A stretch of DNA of 64,000 bases from Cristatella mucedo (GCA_009760855.2 WPIO01000026.1:1056001-1120000); one strand, 5' to 3'. Shown: positions 33,532-45,172, counted from the stretch's first letter. The notes: generated from the letters alone by a model not told the origin. Translations and numbers: made by a program.

Positions 33532-33838
33532 TTGTTCGTAGACATCAACATCTTTGAATTGTGCATCTGCGATTCGACAATGTTTTATAATAGCTAGACT
33601 TGGCCCCTGCTAGAATCGTTTGATGAGTCCTCGTATGCCTGTCGATGAACAGTCAGTCCTAATCTTTTATATGTTTTTCCATGCCTAGCGCTTAGTTTGA
33701 TCTAACTTGTTTATTTTTTGCAGTAGAACAATAGCCGACTGGGCGAGGGCTCACCGATCGATTATTCAGAGGTGCAAACTCGTCGAGCACGTCTGTTAGT
33801 GTCGAGGGTAGCATTCTACTAGGGATGACAAGTCGGAA
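33532..33838 (-). mobile_element. LINE A internal fragment
   Basis: It parallels 25175-25490 closely ('gtagacatcaacatctttgaattgtgcatctg', 'tcctcgtatgcctgtcgatgaacagtcagtcct'). It ends abruptly where the TTTAGGG array begins. The gypsy element is inserted at or next to its other end. Confidence 0.8.
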
Positions 33839-34013
33839 GGGGTTTAGGGTTTAGGGTTTAGGGTTTAGGGTTTAGGGTTTAGGGTTTAGGGTTTAGGGTT
33901 TAGGGTTTAGGGTTTAGGGTTTAGGGTTAAGGGTTAAGGGTTTAGGGTTTAGGGTTTAGGGTTTAGGGTTTAGGGTTTAGGCTTTAGGGTTTAGGGTTTA
34001 GGGTTTAGGGTTT
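33839..34013 (+). repeat. Interstitial (TTTAGGG)n array, about 25 units
   Basis: About 175 bp of 7-bp TTTAGGG units with very few variants: two TTAAGGG at about 33926-33940 and one TTTAGGC at about 33975. The left side abuts a LINE A fragment and the right side is unique sequence. This is the plant-type telomere unit, not the TTAGGG or TTAGG usual in animals. Confidence 0.97.
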
Positions 34014-35400
34014 AGATGTCCATAGGTACGCAATTTCTTACGTGCTACGGTCAAACAACAACACAAATAAGCTTTAAACAGGTCATTTAATAGTCATCAT
34101 TAGCCCAAGGAAGGCTATTAAATCGCAATATAAGCTTATTTGCCTATCGCCAGTCATGGCATCTGAAGTTGGCTATACCTAGGAGCGAGACTGCGATTAA
34201 ACCATCAGCCTAGATCTGGTTTATGCAGTATTCCGACCGCAACCTTACATAAACAGGGCGATCTTAAGACGTTCGGAACCTGTTTAATTTATAAGATATG
34301 AGTTCTTTTTAGATGCATTAGTTTTTAAATATTGTAACTCGCAATGAACATTGAATCTTGGTCAGGGGTTTCCGAATAAATCATTAGAAACATCCTTCAG
34401 GTTGATTCAAAATTTGTCGTGCATAACAACAGCGTTTCAGACGATAAGCATGTCTTCTGAAAGCCGTACAATTCTATAAGTACTTCAAGGCTTGCATTCC
34501 TCTGCTTTCAGTCTGTAAGCGCTTCCGTAATACGTTACGCTATTGACCCTCATTTTGACTTACCTCCATCGGTATAAATAACTGAGGCTCATTTCTACAG
34601 ATATTCCTTCTAAAACAGATTGCAGGTCCGTGCAACATCATCAGATCGTGACCACCTCATTAAGCACCGGAATTTTAATTAAAGCGTACAGGTAGGTGAT
34701 CCAAAGAGGAAAGGTTTAGTCGTCGACTTTCTGATTCATCGACCTTAAATTATTTGTTCGAATAAAATACACTTAAATGAACAATAATGCAAATAATGGT
34801 TGGTAATTAGTGCTATAAAACTCCTACGCATATATATATTTTTTTGGCAAAGTGAGATTAGATTTTCGCATTTCATACTATTTTAAATACTTGCAACTCA
34901 TATTCTATGTCTACAAAGCTAAATATATGCGATCTCCTTTAAGTAAACCAGGACAAAACATCCTTTAAGTCGAACCTCATTGCATGTAAAACTGCAAGCT
35001 GATTTCTGATATTGCTGCATCTGCTTTAATTTTCAATGCTTAGTTTGAGCACCATTGGCGTTTGAGCCCAAATATAGTTTAAAGTGAAAATAAACCAATT
35101 GCCGAGTCAACACTAATAGCATTATCTTGCGCTAACACGTGCCGATTCCAAAATTGTCCTGTCAGTTTATCCTCACTAGTTTAGGTATCGGCAAAACGCA
35201 TGCAGAGTGTACTGACCTAAGGCTCACAACACACCAAATGGTGAGGACTGACCACCAAAATGCCCAAAACTGCATGCCACAAACATTCCTTAAGCGGTAG
35301 CACACATACTTGTGTGTAGATTGCAGCTGGTAAGGAAGGTAACTCAGGCGGACTCGTTGCAAACGTCAAGTCCACTGACTCACCGACGGAAATGCCATCG
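34014..35400. other. Intergenic, AT-rich unique sequence
   Basis: No gene, LINE or SINE module recognised. Confidence 0.5.
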
Positions 35401-35402
35401 CT

Positions 35403-35477
<75 letters not shown>
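35403..35477. repeat. (GA)n microsatellite, about 75 bp
   Basis: GA run with one GAAA interruption near 35417. Confidence 0.95.
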
Positions 35478-35479
<2 letters not shown>

Positions 35480-35549
35480 TGCTTAACTCGGATTTTCTCT
35501 CGATCTCCGAGTCTGGTCAGAATGCATCCATAATTCCGGTATATTAAAT

Positions 35550-36447
35550 TGGCGTCCTGTGCCAAAGTGACCTTTCATTAGACGACCACACGATCTCCAC
35601 ATCGAGTCTGCCTACTTTCAGCTACATAACATTGCTGAAGTTCGGGCCTGCTTACACAGGGATACCTCATCTAAATTGGTCCATGAATTTGTGACACCCC
35701 GTCGCGACTTCTGTATCCCACTGCTTGCTGGTCTACAGACATGTGCAATCAGTTGCTTGCTTAACGGTAGTGGAAAACTCTGCAGCAGGAGCGATGTCCA
35801 TGCCATCAAATATTTACCAATAAAGGCAGCACGAAAAACGATCAATGGTCGTTGATGCCATATGAGATAGAGTTACAGCAATAAATGAAGTAACAGCTAG
35901 GCTTGTCTGTCGTGAGCATCGCAGTTGCCACGCCACACCACTTCTCACCTAACTGCACTGGCTTCCAATAAAGCCACGCATCGACTTCAAGGTTCTGTCA
36001 CTCACTTTTAGGTTTCATCATTCTTTGGCTCCAAGCTACCTATAAGATCTACTCCTCCACAAGGCTAAGTATTGTACCGTTGGTTTTTGGTAATCGAACC
36101 CTTTACTTACACACTTCACATGAACCTCAAATCCTTTGGAGACCGTGCCATAAGTTCGTATGCTCCCCAAACCTGAAACTCACTTCCGACTTGCGTCACG
36201 ACATCCCACACTTGACCAAATTAAAAAAAAACATCAATTTATGACAGCATTTAGTGGGTCCCTGGGATTCGTCCTTTACGTGTTTATACGTGCTGGCACT
36301 GTGTATGTTGCCACTAACCATGTTATGCTCGTTGTCATTGAGCATGCCACTACAAACCATTCAATCGTGCTTCCTTTGCAGCAAATGTAGAGTACCTAGA
36401 AAGAGATTGAGTTCTCCGGGGCGCTGTATCAAATGTATTAATATTAG
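35550..36447 (+). mobile_element. LINE A 3' portion with internal insertion
   Basis: It runs from the 'agtgacctttcattagacgaccac' RT region to the terminal hairpin ('tagagtacctagaaagagattgagttctccggggcgct') and an ATT-type tail. It matches 15253-16325 throughout, except for a 111-bp extra block at 35786-35896. Confidence 0.88.
35786..35896 (+). repeat. 111-bp insertion inside LINE A
   Basis: Family members read 'ctctgcagctaggcttgtctg'. Here the sequence splits after CTGCAG and resumes at CTAGGC, with CAG at both junctions. The insert is AT-balanced, not a known family from this window, and contains AACGATCAATGGTCGTT, a small inverted repeat. Confidence 0.7.
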
Positions 36448-36449
36448 AA

Positions 36450-37890
36450 TTCTGTCACGAGTACCATTTAGCCTTGAGTTTTAGAAGTCGAATCATCGTC
36501 GTCGGCATCACTGGATCGGCGGGAATTCGGTTGCACAGGCAACGTAGCAACCTGGCCTGTTGCACTTTTGTGCACGGATGGGTTGCAGGTTGGGTGCTGC
36601 GGCAGTGCCCGCAATCGTTCGGCTGCTGCGACACTAGCCAGGCTTTCGAGCGGGAATATAAGCATCGCTACTGCCCAGCGGAAAGCGCTATGTTCATACT
36701 CACCTTCACCGTTGGGTCTTCAGCGTCACGTTACCTCACTAGTAGCAAATAGGGGTTCAGAAATAGAATGCAGTCATACCTGCCCGCATGTATGCGCCAC
36801 TCGAGGAACCGGCCAAAAGCGGCGAATATAAACCAGTGCCGCTTGTATGCAGGCGTCAATCCAAGACGGAGGAGAAAAGCAAGAGCCCGCGTGTGCTTCT
36901 GCGTGCACACCATATTTACGGAGTGAAACCAGACCTGGAAGCGCACAAAAAAGAAAGTACCATGGATTCAGAATTACTTGATAGAGACGTGCAACGTACA
37001 TTCTCTTGGAATATTGCGTAGTTTTTTAGCTGCCTCGACGTGGTTTCATAAATCTGACTAACCATTTCCCGGGGTTCTATTACGACGCGAGGAACTTCAC
37101 TGAGCCACAATGTATTGCAAATGTTAGTGGTAGGTCGGATGCATCACGAGCATCGCCTTCATCCGACATCTCCGAAATGCATCTTCTGTGTTTCCAACTA
37201 AAGTTTGGGCAAGCCTGCTGATGACGTTGCACATGCGTTGATGCTGCCTACACATGTTGGCATATTGGAAGACTCAGCACTTAAAAAAGCGCGTGGCACA
37301 AGTATGTTACAACCTCAGAAAATACCGATGCAGACACTGGTATCTGACTTTCTAGTTCTGTGCTGCCAGAAGAAAATCCAACAAGGATAGAACTCCATTT
37401 CTGACCACGGCTTCCACTCTTCTTTATCCAAGACTGAAATGATGTGAAGCGGCTTCGTCTTCCTATGCCGTAGCTCAGCTGCTTTAATTGCATCCTGGTA
37501 AATAGACTGACAGGTAGAAGTGATATTAGCAGGAACGTATTCCGTATATTGGTTTCATCTCCAGTGGAGGATGGCTTGCAGAATTGTAAAAATTCAAAAG
37601 TACATGCCTGCCTAGGTGCCTCACTTTTTCGTTAGGCAATTGCAACCATTCTTCAAATAGCTTGGGAGTTGTTTTGGCCCTAGTCATTCACGCTTCATCA
37701 CTCTCCGTAGCCTTATAAATTGCAGACAGCATGTCAAGTCAATATTTGTAAAGCATCATAACTTGGTCAATTTCCGTAGCACAGGTGTCTTAACGATCCT
37801 CACGATCAAGCGAAACGAAGAGAGAAACTCTCATTCTCTCCTTTGATTGCTTTCCGTGCAGAGTATGGAAAGCTGCCTCATTCGCAGTAT
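36450..37890. other. Intergenic, nothing recognised
   Basis: Unique-looking sequence with only short open frames and no domain. Confidence 0.5.
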
Positions 37891-37904
37891 GTCGTGCGCC
37901 TATT

Positions 37905-38160
37905 GTCTTGATGGCTACTGCATATCCTTTCCAGCTGTCCCGAGCTGTTACTTCGATGCTATTCACTACCTCAACTGCCCCCCCCGACTCAGCTATGTCT
38001 CTCACTTTCTCTTTGTTGAATGAGATGAAGTCTTTTGGCTACCGAGTGCGTACCGAAAGCTCTTTAGGCTTTGAGTGCGCTATAGAAAACTATCATACGT
38101 AGCAACCAAGTAGTCTTTGTAGCTCTGCAGAGTTAGCGGCGGATATACATTACTTTAAAT
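37905..38160 (+). mobile_element. LINE B 3' end fragment
   Basis: 'gctgttacttcgatgctattcactacctcaactgc', a short C run, 'atgagatgaagtcttttggctaccgagtgcgtaccgaaag', ending 'gatatacattacttta'. Confidence 0.85.
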
Positions 38161-38354
38161 TAGATTAAGCTGATTATGAGACCAGTTTCATTCCAATTGA
38201 ATATGTTTGTCGATTCATCACCCTCGCATAATACAGCCAACTTATCCTGCCACACCTATACCACGACGCTATTAACTCGGCCAACTCGTCCCTTAATTTC
38301 GAAGCGCAGGTTATGCATTTAAACGAAATTCTATATCTGACTTTACTTTTGGTG

Positions 38355-38530
38355 ATGAGTGTGATGGCAGACTGGGTAAGGCGGTTGATTTTCACGACCT
38401 CGCCCTGACGTCGTAGGTTCGAATCCTGCCGTGGGTGGTCCTTTATTGTCGCTGCAAATGGCGGTGATAGTGTTTAAGGCTCCTTTATCGCTATACTAAA
38501 AACAGGCAGTTAAATCAGCTAATATTTTGT
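38355..38530 (+). mobile_element. tRNA-derived SINE (type T)
   Basis: A-box region 'gactgggtaaggcggttgattttcacgacc', B box 'taggttcgaatcctgc', body 'cgctgcaaatggcggtgatag...ggctcctttatcgctata', end 'ttaaatcagctaata'. It is the clearest type T copy. Confidence 0.82.
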
Positions 38531-38784
38531 GTCCCTCCTAGGCAAACCAGAAGGTATGTTCCTGAAGGGGGGCCGCTAACAGGTGCCCTGGGCACTGCAG
38601 TCATTGAACGATGCGAATGCTGGGGCATTGACATTTTCGTTACCTAAAATACCGCATTCATGTTAAGCATGAACAAGCTACAGTACGAAGCCTTTGAACA
38701 TAACTTCTTATAATTATCTCGTATGTAATGCGCAAATATATGAGAGCATTCTAATGGTTTGTTGTTTTGTTGATCTTTTGCCGG

Positions 38785-38941
38785 CTGTCGCCTTGCCCCT
38801 GGGTCTGCCCTATGAAGATAAGGTGCTCGTCCTTCACGACCCAGGTCTAGGGATCAAGGTCTGCTGCAGGCAACCCATTATTGCCCACATAAAGCTGTGG
38901 TGATAGCCGTTAAAGCTGTTCTGCCACTATACAATGTGTTG
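38785..38941 (+). mobile_element. tRNA-derived SINE (type T), diverged
   Basis: 'aaggtgctcgtccttcacgacccagg', decayed B box, 'gtgatagccgttaaagctgttctgccactatac'. It directly abuts the 3' end of LINE B. Confidence 0.65.
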
Positions 38942-41900
38942 TGGTGTAATGTATCTCCATCTGTTACTCCACAAAGCCGAAAAGGCTACGTGTTACGCAG
39001 GAGAGTTTTGCATAGCGCATTCACAGCCTGAGCGGCTTTCGGTACGCATTCGGTAGCCAACAGATATCATCTCACGCAAGATATCATCTCATCTCAACAA
39101 AGACAAAGTGGAAAGTAAAGCTGGGTCGAGAGAGCAGTTGAGGTAGTGAGTAGCATGGAAGTAGCAGCTCAGGACCGCTGAAAAGGATGAGCCATAGTCG
39201 GCAGCAGGAGAGCAGTTGTCGTTGTGTAAGAATTGTGGATGCAAGTTCCACAGTCTAGGACCTGCAGAGCTAATAAATAAGCTTCTGTCGACAACGGTCT
39301 TTAAGCGGAGGAATGGAACAGCTAATTTACTGTCCGTAGATGATCTGAGTGCACGAGGAGGCTGAAACGTGTGCAGTGGTTCACCTAGGTATGGAGGAGC
39401 CAAGCCGTGGTGGGCCTTGAGGGTCAGCATAGGAACTTTGCTCTCTGTATAAGTTGATCAACCGGCAGCCATCCTAGCTCTTTTAGCAGAGACAAATGGT
39501 CAAACCTCTGGGATTTTCAAACTAGCCTTGCAGGCATATTCATAGCCAGCTGCAGTTACCTAGCGGCTTTTTTTCGGTAACCCAGCCAAAAGAGATGTAC
39601 AATAATCTAGCCGTGACAGAACTAATGAGCCAGTTAAATTGTTTTGCAAGTCACCGTCGAAGACGGTTCGGAATTTTAGATAAAGATCGGACGTGATGGC
39701 TAGCTAGAAGCAGCCTTCTGAATGAAGCTTTTAAAATTTAGGCAGTTGTCGAAAACAACACCTACATTTTGTGCACGTGTTAATGGTTGCATAACAGCAT
39801 CACTTATTAAAAGACCAAAGCCTTCTAGTCCAGCCAAACTCTTAGGGTCTCCTATGAGCAGCAGTTCAGTTTTAACGTCGCCTAGTTTAAGGAAATTTTC
39901 CGACTTAGCAAGCGTTCAGTTTGTCAGTTGCTGCAGCAGATTCCGACGGTTTAGATGACAAATACAGCTGAGCAGGTCGTCAGCATAAAAGCGAGATCCT
40001 ATGTCATGGGCCCGAATCACTTTTCCCAGAGGTTGAGTTTAAATGGAGAACAGTAAAGGACTGAGGAAGGACCCTTGAGGGATTCCATTGGTGACTGTTT
40101 GGTGAATAAACCTAACCTCCACACGACATGGATTGAACATGATCAGACAAGTACGATTGAAACCACACCAGTGTCTCGTCTGCCAGACCGATTGCTGTTC
40201 TTAATCATTCAAGTAGGACATCACGATCAATGGTGTCGAAGGCATCTGATAGATATAGCAATGCTTGGGCGGTGACATTCCCGGCATCGTTGCTGCATAG
40301 GATGTCATTGGTTACACGGAGGAGCAAAGCTTTAGGAGAATGCTGCCACATGAACCTCAATTCAAAATTTTCTGACATTTCATTATCTTTTATGTGTGCT
40401 ACCAGCTGTTTAGCGACAATTTTTGCAAGAATATTTGACAAAAAAGGAAGAATGGAATCTGGGCGATAGTTGGCAAGGACCCCGTATGTAATCCAGGCTT
40501 TTTAAGTATCGATCTAACGATGGCCGATTTTAAGGACTTGGGTACAGCCTATTTTTTCAGAGAAGCATTACAAATCTCGGTTATGGCTGGGCTAAGTTGG
40601 TCTGACAGTGAAGACCACAGAGATGGTGGTATAGGGTCTTAAAGAGACAAGCTCTTTTTGCTAGACCTTATTAAGGTAGCCACATCGCATGCAGAAACCT
40701 CGGTAAATCTTTTAAGGAAGGTCACAGGCGGCGATTTACCAATTGCTTTAGTTGGAGGAGGCTTTATGGACGCACGAGTGCGCACAATTTTTTAAGTAAA
40801 GAAGGCTGAAAACTTTTCGGCCGAGCCGTTAACATCTGGGGAGTGAGATCTCATAGCATTGGCCAACAAATTGTTTACCGTTTATAAATCTGTTTTGGGT
40901 CTAACTGACAGGACTTCAGTTTTCGATTGAAAAAGAAGCCATAGATTTTGTAAGCTTTCAGGAGTAGACTTAAAGGAACTCCTTGAAATCGGCTACAACT
41001 TAATGAGACCAAGACTTCTTAAAACGGCGTTCAAGCCAGCGCTTAACACGGCGCATCTCTTGAAGGTTTTTGTAAATTGAAAAGAATCTCCACGACTCTG
41101 TACACAAACAGAATGTATTGGAGCATGCTTGTCAAGAGCACTCGTAAGTGTAATGTTCACTGCACCAGTGAGAGTAACAAGGCTGTCGGTCTAGTCTGGG
41201 TGCAAATCAAGAAGACCTACATTACTTACAGATTTAAAACATATTTGTATAGGTCAATACATTTTAAGTTACCTCGCTGGACAAACTCGACATTCTCCTG
41301 TACGTACAACGAAGCAGGAACAGTAAACGAGACCGAGCAATGATCCTACATGGTCAGCGGGTACACAGCAAGGTCAGTGGGGAAGACGTCCTTTGTGATA
41401 ATGAGGGCGAGGATATGGCCACCGACGTGAATGGTATGCTTATTGTGTTTGACCAAACTAAGCTTCTCCAGACAGTCAAGAACTGAGCGGACCTGACTGT
41501 TTAGGGTTTTCACCGTGAATATTGAAGTCTCCTGCAATCAGTAACGGCCTGTGACACACTAATATTTTAGCGAGGAGGTTGGTATATTGCAACAGTGAGA
41601 GGCACTGTCTTTGATGAGGACCTGATTGCAACTGATTCAAACGATGGCCTGTGCAAAAAACTGCTGGCCTTATAGCCAAACGATTGACGAACAACGATAG
41701 CAATCCCGTCACCAACCTTGTTTGATAGCATGGACTGAAAGAATGAGAACCCGGGTAGGGTGGCCTCGGATATATAGCTACCGGAGCAGGGCTCACCCAC
41801 GTTTTGGTAAGCAGAAATGCATCTAGGTTCTCCTGGACAGCCTGATCGCGGATAAGTAACCACTTGGGTTTTAGCGAGCGGACATTTAACAGACAGAATT

Positions 41901-41960
41901 GAAGCGGCTGTCCAACAACTGCGCGACGCCGATTAAGTGACGCATTCTAGTTGGCACGCA
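38942..41960 (-). mobile_element. LINE B, nearly complete degraded copy
   Basis: Minus orientation, second CR1/L2-like family. From 5' to 3': endonuclease (LLNVRSLKPKW, LLTKTWV and IAGDFNIHGE, about 41930-41510), a middle domain, RT with VAKQLVAHIKDNEMSENF and YLSDAFDTIDRDVLLE (40205-40441), the RT catalytic FYADDLLSC (YADD at 39976-39987, intact), and a C-terminal part HHGLAPPYLGE...AVPFLRLKTV...GPRLWNLHPQFL (39430-39089). The 3' UTR ends with 'gatacattaca'. Several frameshifts and stops make it inactive. It is distinct from LINE A in sequence and 3' end. Confidence 0.88.
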
Positions 41961-41999
41961 ACCGGCCCGGCTGACACTGGCCCTTAGAATTTAAATTGG

Positions 42000-42200
42000 A
42001 ACTTACTCACTACCTCAATTGCTCTCCTGACTCTGCTATGCTTCCCACTTTCTCTTTGTTGCGTGAGATGAAGTCTGTTGGCTACCGAATGCGTACCGAA
42101 AGCCGCTTAGGCTGTGAGTGCGCTATACAAAACTCCCCTGGGTAACATCCAAATAGTCTTAATGACTTTGTTGAGTTACAGACGGTGATAAATTGCATTA
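42000..42200 (+). mobile_element. LINE B 3' end nested near the 5' part of another LINE B
   Basis: Plus-strand 'ttactcactacctcaattgctctcctgactctgc' to 'gttacagacggtgataaattgcattaca'. It sits between the endonuclease part of 38942-41960 and a minus-strand frame at 42206-42480. Confidence 0.85.
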
Positions 42201-42205
42201 CAACT

Positions 42206-42480
42206 TAGTAACGGTCGCCGGTTGACTTGTCACAACATGCTGAGGCACGGCAAGTGAGCTACTACCGCAACCAGGGCCAATCAAAACTTCAAACTTACGG
42301 CTCCTTGGTTTGATAGCTGAGTTGCTTACAGGGCGAACGCAGGATATAGGAAGGTTCGTCCTGACTCGCTGAAAAAGGCCCGCCGGTAGGTATCGACTAA
42401 TGGCGACATCAAACCCTATGATAAGTAGGTCCTGTTCTGAGTAGCATATCCGGAGAAAGCTCACGAACAGTCACAGCGAA
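42206..42480 (-). mobile_element. Probable upstream part of LINE B coding region
   Basis: An 88-codon minus-strand frame (LLIIGFDVAISRYLPAGLFQ, then a basic/proline segment) lies just upstream of the LINE B endonuclease across the nested insert. Similar linkers precede the endonuclease in CR1/L2 ORF2. Assigned by position, not by a diagnostic motif. Confidence 0.45.
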
Positions 42481-42599
42481 AATGGCAGCGGAATATACGA
42501 AGGTATCGCGGAGAATTCAGGTACAGGTTAACACCGCACTCGGAGTCGCCCGAGGCCGCCCTCTAGAGGTAGGTAAATAAGCTAACCTTCTTTTCTTCG

Positions 42600-43035
42600 T
42601 AGCCATGCAAATCGCCTGCAACGCTGGCCTCTATTCGTTGGCCGCTCGTATATCATTTCCCACTCCAAACTCCCCCTGGGCTATCGTTGCCGCCCCCATC
42701 CCCTCCCCCCAGCATCTAGCATCCTTCGGCGAACGGAGCAAACGGCATAACGCGGCTCGCAGACTCCACTCCGGGCTCGAATTGTATGCAAAGCCGTCGA
42801 AAAACTGACTCCGCAGCCTTCACGTCCGTATTTGTATTCGAAACGAATGTACAGACGAGCGTATCTTCTACCATGCGTTCAATGCCCTGCTCCGGGGTCC
42901 CGGGCAGCAATGAGTGAAGTAGCCTAGCCCTCAACCAAACCAAACTGCTGCTACTTATTTCTCGACCTCCAGCCGCAGCTACTAGATGCCCCACACGGCC
43001 TCCACGTCCGAATGGTTGGCCGACCACAGGTTAAA
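42600..43035 (+). repeat. Dispersed repeat C (unclassified)
   Basis: It shares collinear sequence with 61000-61560: 'aaatcgcctgcaa...', 'ttggccgctcg.tatc.tttcccactc', 'ccccagcat', 'gtatgcaaagc.g.c.aaaa', 'acgtccgtatttg', 'aaacgaatgtaca', 'cgggcagcaatga'. No coding signal. Probably a non-autonomous element or an old segmental copy. Confidence 0.7.
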
Positions 43036-43168
43036 TAATTTTTGTAAGCTTCCGGCGGGACCTCTTAGACTGGATGAGAACTATGCCCAATTGTCTCTGT
43101 GACCAGTTTTGTCTGCATTTGCATTGACGTTGCTCGGGCCAGTCATTAGTTTATCGGGCAATTAGTTT

Positions 43169-43175
43169 AAAAAAA
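43169..43175 (-). terminator. Pol III terminator (T7)
   Basis: On the minus strand, a run of seven T begins three bases past the tRNA 3' end. Confidence 0.85.
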
Positions 43176-43177
43176 GT

Positions 43178-43248
43178 TGCGTCGGCCGGGAATCGAACCC
43201 GGGCCGCCCGCGTGGCAGGCGAGCATTCTACCACTGAACCACCGACGC
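43178..43248 (-). tRNA. tRNA-Gly (GCC anticodon)
   Basis: 71 nt, minus strand. Acceptor stem GCGTCGG pairs with CCGACGC, discriminator A. The A box (TGGTTCAGTGGTAGAATG), anticodon loop CTGCCAC (anticodon GCC) and B box (GGGTTCGAATCCC) are all intact. It differs from the common animal tRNA-Gly(GCC) by a compensated change in the acceptor stem. No intron. It has a T7 terminator, so it is probably functional. Confidence 0.97.
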
Positions 43249-43659
43249 TTACAAGAAACTGTGGTTATTACCTATTTATAATATAAATTATTATATAAAG
43301 ACGCTACCTCAGATTAATTTGATGCTAATTTGATCCCTCTGGCTAAATGGTGCTATTCATTCACGCATCACTCAACTAATGGCCTGCTCTTAAAAGCCTG
43401 CAAGGCCATTTTTCTGTCTCCGTTACCCATTTTTATGCAAGTAGAGCTACGACGCGGGTCATGTGGACGCAACTTCTGTCGTAACTCGCCAAACAGTCAA
43501 GACAGAGCGCTCGAAATTCCGCTAGAAGAGCCAACAGATGTGAGAAACTGGCTCAGCTTGGTCTGCGTTTTTGAATGATCGAAGAGTGAGATTGCATTGA
43601 GCTGTGGGTGGGCGTAAAATATATATTTTGTATACAAGTAAGAGTCGTTCACTACTCTC

Positions 43660-43687
43660 TTTTCTCTCTCTCTCCATCTCTCCCTCC

Positions 43688-43719
<32 letters not shown>

Positions 43720-43920
43720 GTCTCAGTCTGTCTCTGTCAGTCTCTGTCTGTCTCTGTCTCTCTCTCGCTGTCTCTGTCTGTCTCTGCCAGTCTCTGTCTG
43801 TCAGTCTCTGTCCGTCTCTGTCTGTCTCGGTCTGCCTCTGTCTTCCGATGTCTGTCTCTGCCTGTTTTTATCTGCCTGTCGCTCTCTATCTCTTTCCGTC
43901 TCTGTGTCTCCTCCATCTTT
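43660..43920 (+). repeat. CTCTGT/CTCT low-complexity tract
   Basis: TCTC microsatellite grading into imperfect CTCTGTCTGT hexamer-type repeats. Serine/leucine/valine frames over it are artefacts. Confidence 0.92.
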
Positions 43921-44372
43921 TCCCCAAGCAACCAGAATGCTCTACCTTATATACTACCCACCGAACATTGCTATCGGAGGGAGAGGGCTCAAAAATCCTC
44001 CAAGACACTGACAAGGGCAGCTACGCCTACGTGAGCTGGACCGGATCGTAGGCTAGCGTCCGAACGAATTTAAATGAGGCTGGCCTCAATATTGAAAATA
44101 GAAGGGCTCAGCGGGTCCCTACCCGCCCTGTACTTATTTTTTATGTTACCAAATATTTAATTGTTCCTTTTCATGATATGCCTCTTCCCACTGCCTCGTA
44201 GGTCTGGCCAACCCCTGCCAAGATCGTAAGGAGGTTGAGGCTAAAGCGCCCCATAAGTCTGGCTGAATAGGTGGGCTGGGCTTCAGAGCGCCTGGGCTCC
44301 GACTTCCTGGCGCCACACTAGCGTAAATGCTGCTTCGCCTCAATCAGCTGGTGAGCGAGTTGAAAATGCGTC

Positions 44373-44542
44373 CTCGTGATTCGACCTTTATGTGCTTATG
44401 CGTGCTGACACTGTGCATGCTGCCAGTAACTATACTTGCATGCTGACCCTGTGCATGTCACCCCTAACCATGTTATTCTTGTTTATTGAGCATGCTAACA
44501 CTAACCGTTCGATCGTGCTTTCTTTGCAGCAAATTTAAAGTG

Positions 44543-44592
<50 letters not shown>

Positions 44593-44640
44593 AAGTTCTA
44601 TGCGGCGCTATAATACATGTATTATTATTGTTATTGCTAT
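44373..44640 (+). mobile_element. LINE A 3' end with GA-expanded terminal hairpin
   Basis: It runs from 'gtgattcgacctttatgtgcttatgcgtgctgacactg' through 'tttgcagcaaatttaaagtgccgagaga' to 'tcaagttctatgcggcgct' and (ATT)n. The hairpin loop is replaced by a (GA)23 array at 44545-44590. Confidence 0.88.
44545..44590. repeat. (GA)n microsatellite inside the LINE A hairpin
   Basis: 46 bp of pure GA exactly where other copies have CTAGAGAGAGATTGAG. Confidence 0.93.
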
Positions 44641-44947
44641 TATTGTTACCGTTCAGCTTTTTCACCGAACGAAGTAGAGTCGACCTGACGCGACATAAGC
44701 CGCGGAGTTCGACTCCATTACCCAGACGAACGCACTTTTCAAGCGACAGCCGACGCTGGCGTCAGGCCAGCGTTGGCTCAGCCTTAACTGTCGCTAGCCT
44801 CTCCCCCCCCCCCGCAGAAGTAGCGACCGGTCAGCCGGCCTGCGAGCATGCTCTCAGTGTGCACAGGCTGACGTGCACGCGCGTCTGTAGCAAGCACGAG
44901 TCGGGCCCCACTGAACGTCCCAATCGAGTTTATTACCGTTAAGCACC

Positions 44948-45172
44948 ATTCTTTTGCTAGACACATCTACTTAGCTCGCCGCCTCGGCTTTTAGACCTGC
45001 GGATGAGATCGTCCATCTGCTCCTCCGACAGATTTAACGAGGCATAACAAGCTGTCGCCGCAGGTTCAGGCTCTCCTTCAAATCATTCAAATCTCTCGAA
45101 GCACAAGTCGTTCACAAAATAGTGGCCTGTCAAAAGTCTTTCGCAAATGAGGCAGCCGCCGTCCTCGGCGAC
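44948..45172 (-). pseudogene. Possible decayed coding segment (low confidence)
   Basis: One minus-strand frame reads GAVAEDGGCLICERLLTGH, continues through CFERFE, meets a TGA (about 45088), then continues in frame with NLSEEQMDDLIRRSKSRGGE to a TAG at about 44966. Residue composition looks protein-like (a C-x2-C, acidic and basic patches) in a region without other signal. No family recognised, no good splice sites. It may be chance. Confidence 0.25.

Noticed and set aside
33839-34013. True chromosome end
   Set aside because: Unique sequence and a complete gene region continue for 30 kb on the right, so the array is interstitial.
38355-38530. Possible functional tRNA genes at SINE heads
   Set aside because: A and B boxes are recognisable but the cloverleaf stems do not pair and each is followed by a SINE body. 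Only 43178-43248 folds properly.
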